A model generated the notes under the pieces. The model was given only the letters and a program-made list of their open reading frames with translations, did not search any database and was not told the origin of the DNA. A stretch of DNA of 64,000 nt from Verrucomicrobiaceae bacterium (GTDB lineage Bacteria > Verrucomicrobiota > Verrucomicrobiia > Verrucomicrobiales > Verrucomicrobiaceae): assembly GCA_027486585.1 (NCBI GenBank), contig JAIXOU010000141.1, positions 103,551 through 167,550 on the forward strand, written 5' to 3'. Below, piece by piece: positions 62,479-64,000 of the stretch. Position 1 is the stretch's first letter; the number at the start of each line of letters is the position of its first letter. The position numbers were made by a program, and so were the translations under genes.

Positions 62479-63275
62479 CTCAGGGTCAAATTGAAGCCGC
62501 CCGCCAGAGGCAGTCGGCTTTCTTTGCTCGTACTGGAAGCACCGAGCCGCTTCGGCAGTTGTTCGAATTTCTGCCTCGGCACCGCTTCTTTGTGAAGAAT
62601 GCCGCAGGTCAGTTCATCATGGTCAACTCAGAGTTTTTGAGACGGCGCGGCTTCACTCAGGACAGTGAGGTTGTAGGCCTAGCAGACGCAGATGTGCATC
62701 CTGTCACACTGGCCCAAACGATGCGTGCAGATGATCAGCGTATCATGCTCACGGGTCAGCCGTTGATCAGACATGTGGAGATGCTTTTTAACAAAGCTGA
62801 CGGTCAGCTTGATTGGGGCTGCACGACAAAGTTGCCACTGTTTAATTCTCAGGGACAAGCTATCGGCATCCTCGGCATCAGTTATCCCTGCGACGCACCT
62901 GAATTGATGGATGAAGACACCGAATTGCTGAGGAAGATGGCCGATTTGATTCGCCAACGACATGCTCAACCACTGCGCCTGCCTGAACTAGCCAGAGAAG
63001 CGGGCGTCACCAGCAAGCGACTCAACGATATGTTCACCTCTACCTATGGCCTGGACGTGCCTGCTTTCATCATTCACTGCCGCATTGAGGCTGCCGCCAC
63101 CCGCTTAATCACTACCACGTTAACTGTTGGTAACATTGCCCTGGACCACGGCTTTTCTGATCAGAGCGCCTTCACGCGCCACTTTCGTAAAGCGATGGGA
63201 CAAACTCCAAGCCAGTTCCGCATGGAACGAAATCATGCTCAACGAGGAACCGCCGATTTCGTCCAAGAAAACTGA
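62460..63275 (+). CDS. PAS-AraC transcriptional regulator (intact)
   Basis: A 271-residue regulator from GTG 62460; its start matches a relic at 57724. A PAS-type sensor domain spans about residues 22-145 (FFVKNAAGQFIMVNSEFLRRRGF...LADADVHPVTLAQTMRADDQRIMLTGQPLIRHVEML) and an AraC DNA-binding domain about 168-265 (LARLAREAGV-like LPELAREAGVTSKRLNDMFTSTYG, IALDHGFSDQSAFTRHFRKAMGQTPSQFR). A small ligand in the PAS pocket probably controls it; unknown which. It is followed after about 70 bases by a related gene. The intact LacI elsewhere may still bind its promoter. Confidence 0.9.
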   Translation: MKRPPLTQGQIEAARQRQSAFFARTGSTEPLRQLFEFLPRHRFFVKNAAGQFIMVNSEFLRRRGFTQDSEVVGLADADVHPVTLAQTMRADDQRIMLTGQPLIRHVEMLFNKADGQLDWGCTTKLPLFNSQGQAIGILGISYPCDAPELMDEDTELLRKMADLIRQRHAQPLRLPELAREAGVTSKRLNDMFTSTYGLDVPAFIIHCRIEAAATRLITTTLTVGNIALDHGFSDQSAFTRHFRKAMGQTPSQFRMERNHAQRGTADFVQEN

Positions 63276-63346
63276 AATATGAACCAACCGAAATTTCTCA
63301 AAGCTACTCAAGCCGTGGCATAGAAACCAAGATCATCCTTGCCTCC

Positions 63347-64000
63347 ATGCCAGCCACTTCGTCAGGCCTCATTCTTACTGAGATCCAAGCACTGCAGTTC
63401 AGCATCTTGGAAAACATGGGGCATGGCTCACAGATCCGGCTTCTGCTGGACGAAATCGAGCACATTGAGTTTTTCGTCAAGGATGCGTCCGGCGCTTTCA
63501 TGGCTGCCAATAGGGCTTTTCTCCGGCGGTCTGGATTTGCGCGGGAAGAAGAATTGATAGGACTCACGGACTTTGACCTGCACCCGCCTGAGATCGCCAA
63601 AACAGTACGCCAAGACGACTGGCGGATCATGTCCACGCGTCAGCCCCTGTTGAATCATGTCGAGGCGCTATTCATTCAGGCTGAAAAGCTTGAATGGTAT
63701 CGCACCTATAAGTTACCCCTCATGGATGTGAACGATGAAGTCATCGGCGTCATGGGCCTGACTCACCCCTGCGCTGAGCCCGAGCCCAGTCTGGAAACCA
63801 TCCCGCCTGCCTTGCGACAAATCGTCGATCGTATTCGTGAGGCTCACGCCCAACCCTTGCGTGTCTCCGAACTTGCAAAAGACGCTGGCATTCAGCCGCG
63901 CCGGCTGCATGAAATGTTCATCGCCACTTATCGAGTGTCGCCTCAGCAGTTCATCCTGAAGACGCGCGTTCAGGCCGCCATGGACGATCTGTTGCACACC
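63347..64000 (+). CDS. PAS-AraC regulator paralogue, 3' end cut by window edge
   Basis: From ATG 63347 a frame of 218 codons is open to the window end. It has the same architecture as the preceding protein: PAS domain (about residues 30-150, IEFFVKDASGAFMAANRAFLRRSGFAREEELIGLTDFDLHPPEIAKTVRQDDWRIM) and the beginning of an AraC domain (LRVSELAKDAGIQPRRLHEMFIATYRVSPQQFILKTRVQAAM). The two are clear paralogues and probably arose by tandem duplication. The remainder of the DNA-binding domain lies beyond position 64000. Confidence 0.88.
   Translation, partial: MPATSSGLILTEIQALQFSILENMGHGSQIRLLLDEIEHIEFFVKDASGAFMAANRAFLRRSGFAREEELIGLTDFDLHPPEIAKTVRQDDWRIMSTRQPLLNHVEALFIQAEKLEWYRTYKLPLMDVNDEVIGVMGLTHPCAEPEPSLETIPPALRQIVDRIREAHAQPLRVSELAKDAGIQPRRLHEMFIATYRVSPQQFILKTRVQAAMDDLLHT

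Noticed and set aside
1..64000. tRNA, rRNA, riboswitch, prophage or transposase
   Set aside because: I looked for cloverleaf-like and transposase features on both strands and found nothing I could support.

Overview
The window looks like chromosomal DNA of a Verrucomicrobiota bacterium, most likely family Verrucomicrobiaceae (Prosthecobacter/Verrucomicrobium-like). This is inferred from the gene set: DUF1549/DUF1553 and PVC-type c-heme proteins, a 1,218-residue membrane-bound-dehydrogenase/HEAT/heme protein, DUF1552, DUF1080, several TAT-exported Gfo/Idh/MocA oxidoreductases, a Ser/Thr kinase fused to WD40 repeats, a PEP-CTERM protein and PAS-AraC regulators. Few genes have a clear Shine-Dalgarno site, so starts were mostly chosen by signal peptides, domain starts and avoidance of overlaps.

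Layout. 1-15.4 kb is an accessory-looking region: lineage-specific secreted or zinc-ribbon proteins, two toxin-antitoxin pairs, a frameshifted MocR regulator, a truncated paralogue, and a dispersed intergenic repeat (41-bp tandem units plus a small hairpin with compensatory changes) often lying just after stop codons. 15.6-17.9 kb is a BlaI/M56-peptidase switch with two matching operators, divergent from a lipoprotein. 18.1-22.0 kb holds a DUF1080 protein and an mlaE-mlaF-mlaD lipid transport operon. 22.3-31.8 kb carries two giant c-heme secreted proteins, a membrane protein and a PEP-CTERM protein. 31.9-38.7 kb has a lipoprotein, rlmH and two large multi-PAS histidine kinases. 39-45 kb is rich in sugar metabolism: TIM-barrel isomerase, Gfo/Idh/MocA, ROK kinase, SMP-30 lactonase, plus DUF1552 and trpS. 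46-50.8 kb has the kinase-WD40 protein and another Gfo/Idh/MocA. 51-53.8 kb is an HxlR regulator divergent from a DinB-like/lipoprotein/MFS operon with two palindromic operators.

The most unusual part is 56.6-64 kb. A LacI-family gene and its divergent control region exist twice, on either side of a 1,421-residue subtilase. The left copy keeps an intact lacI but only the first six codons of the divergent PAS-AraC gene. The right copy keeps the intact PAS-AraC gene but only a deleted remnant of lacI. A second PAS-AraC paralogue follows and runs off the window. This looks like duplication of a divergent regulator pair followed by complementary loss.

No tRNA, rRNA, CRISPR array, prophage or transposase was seen.
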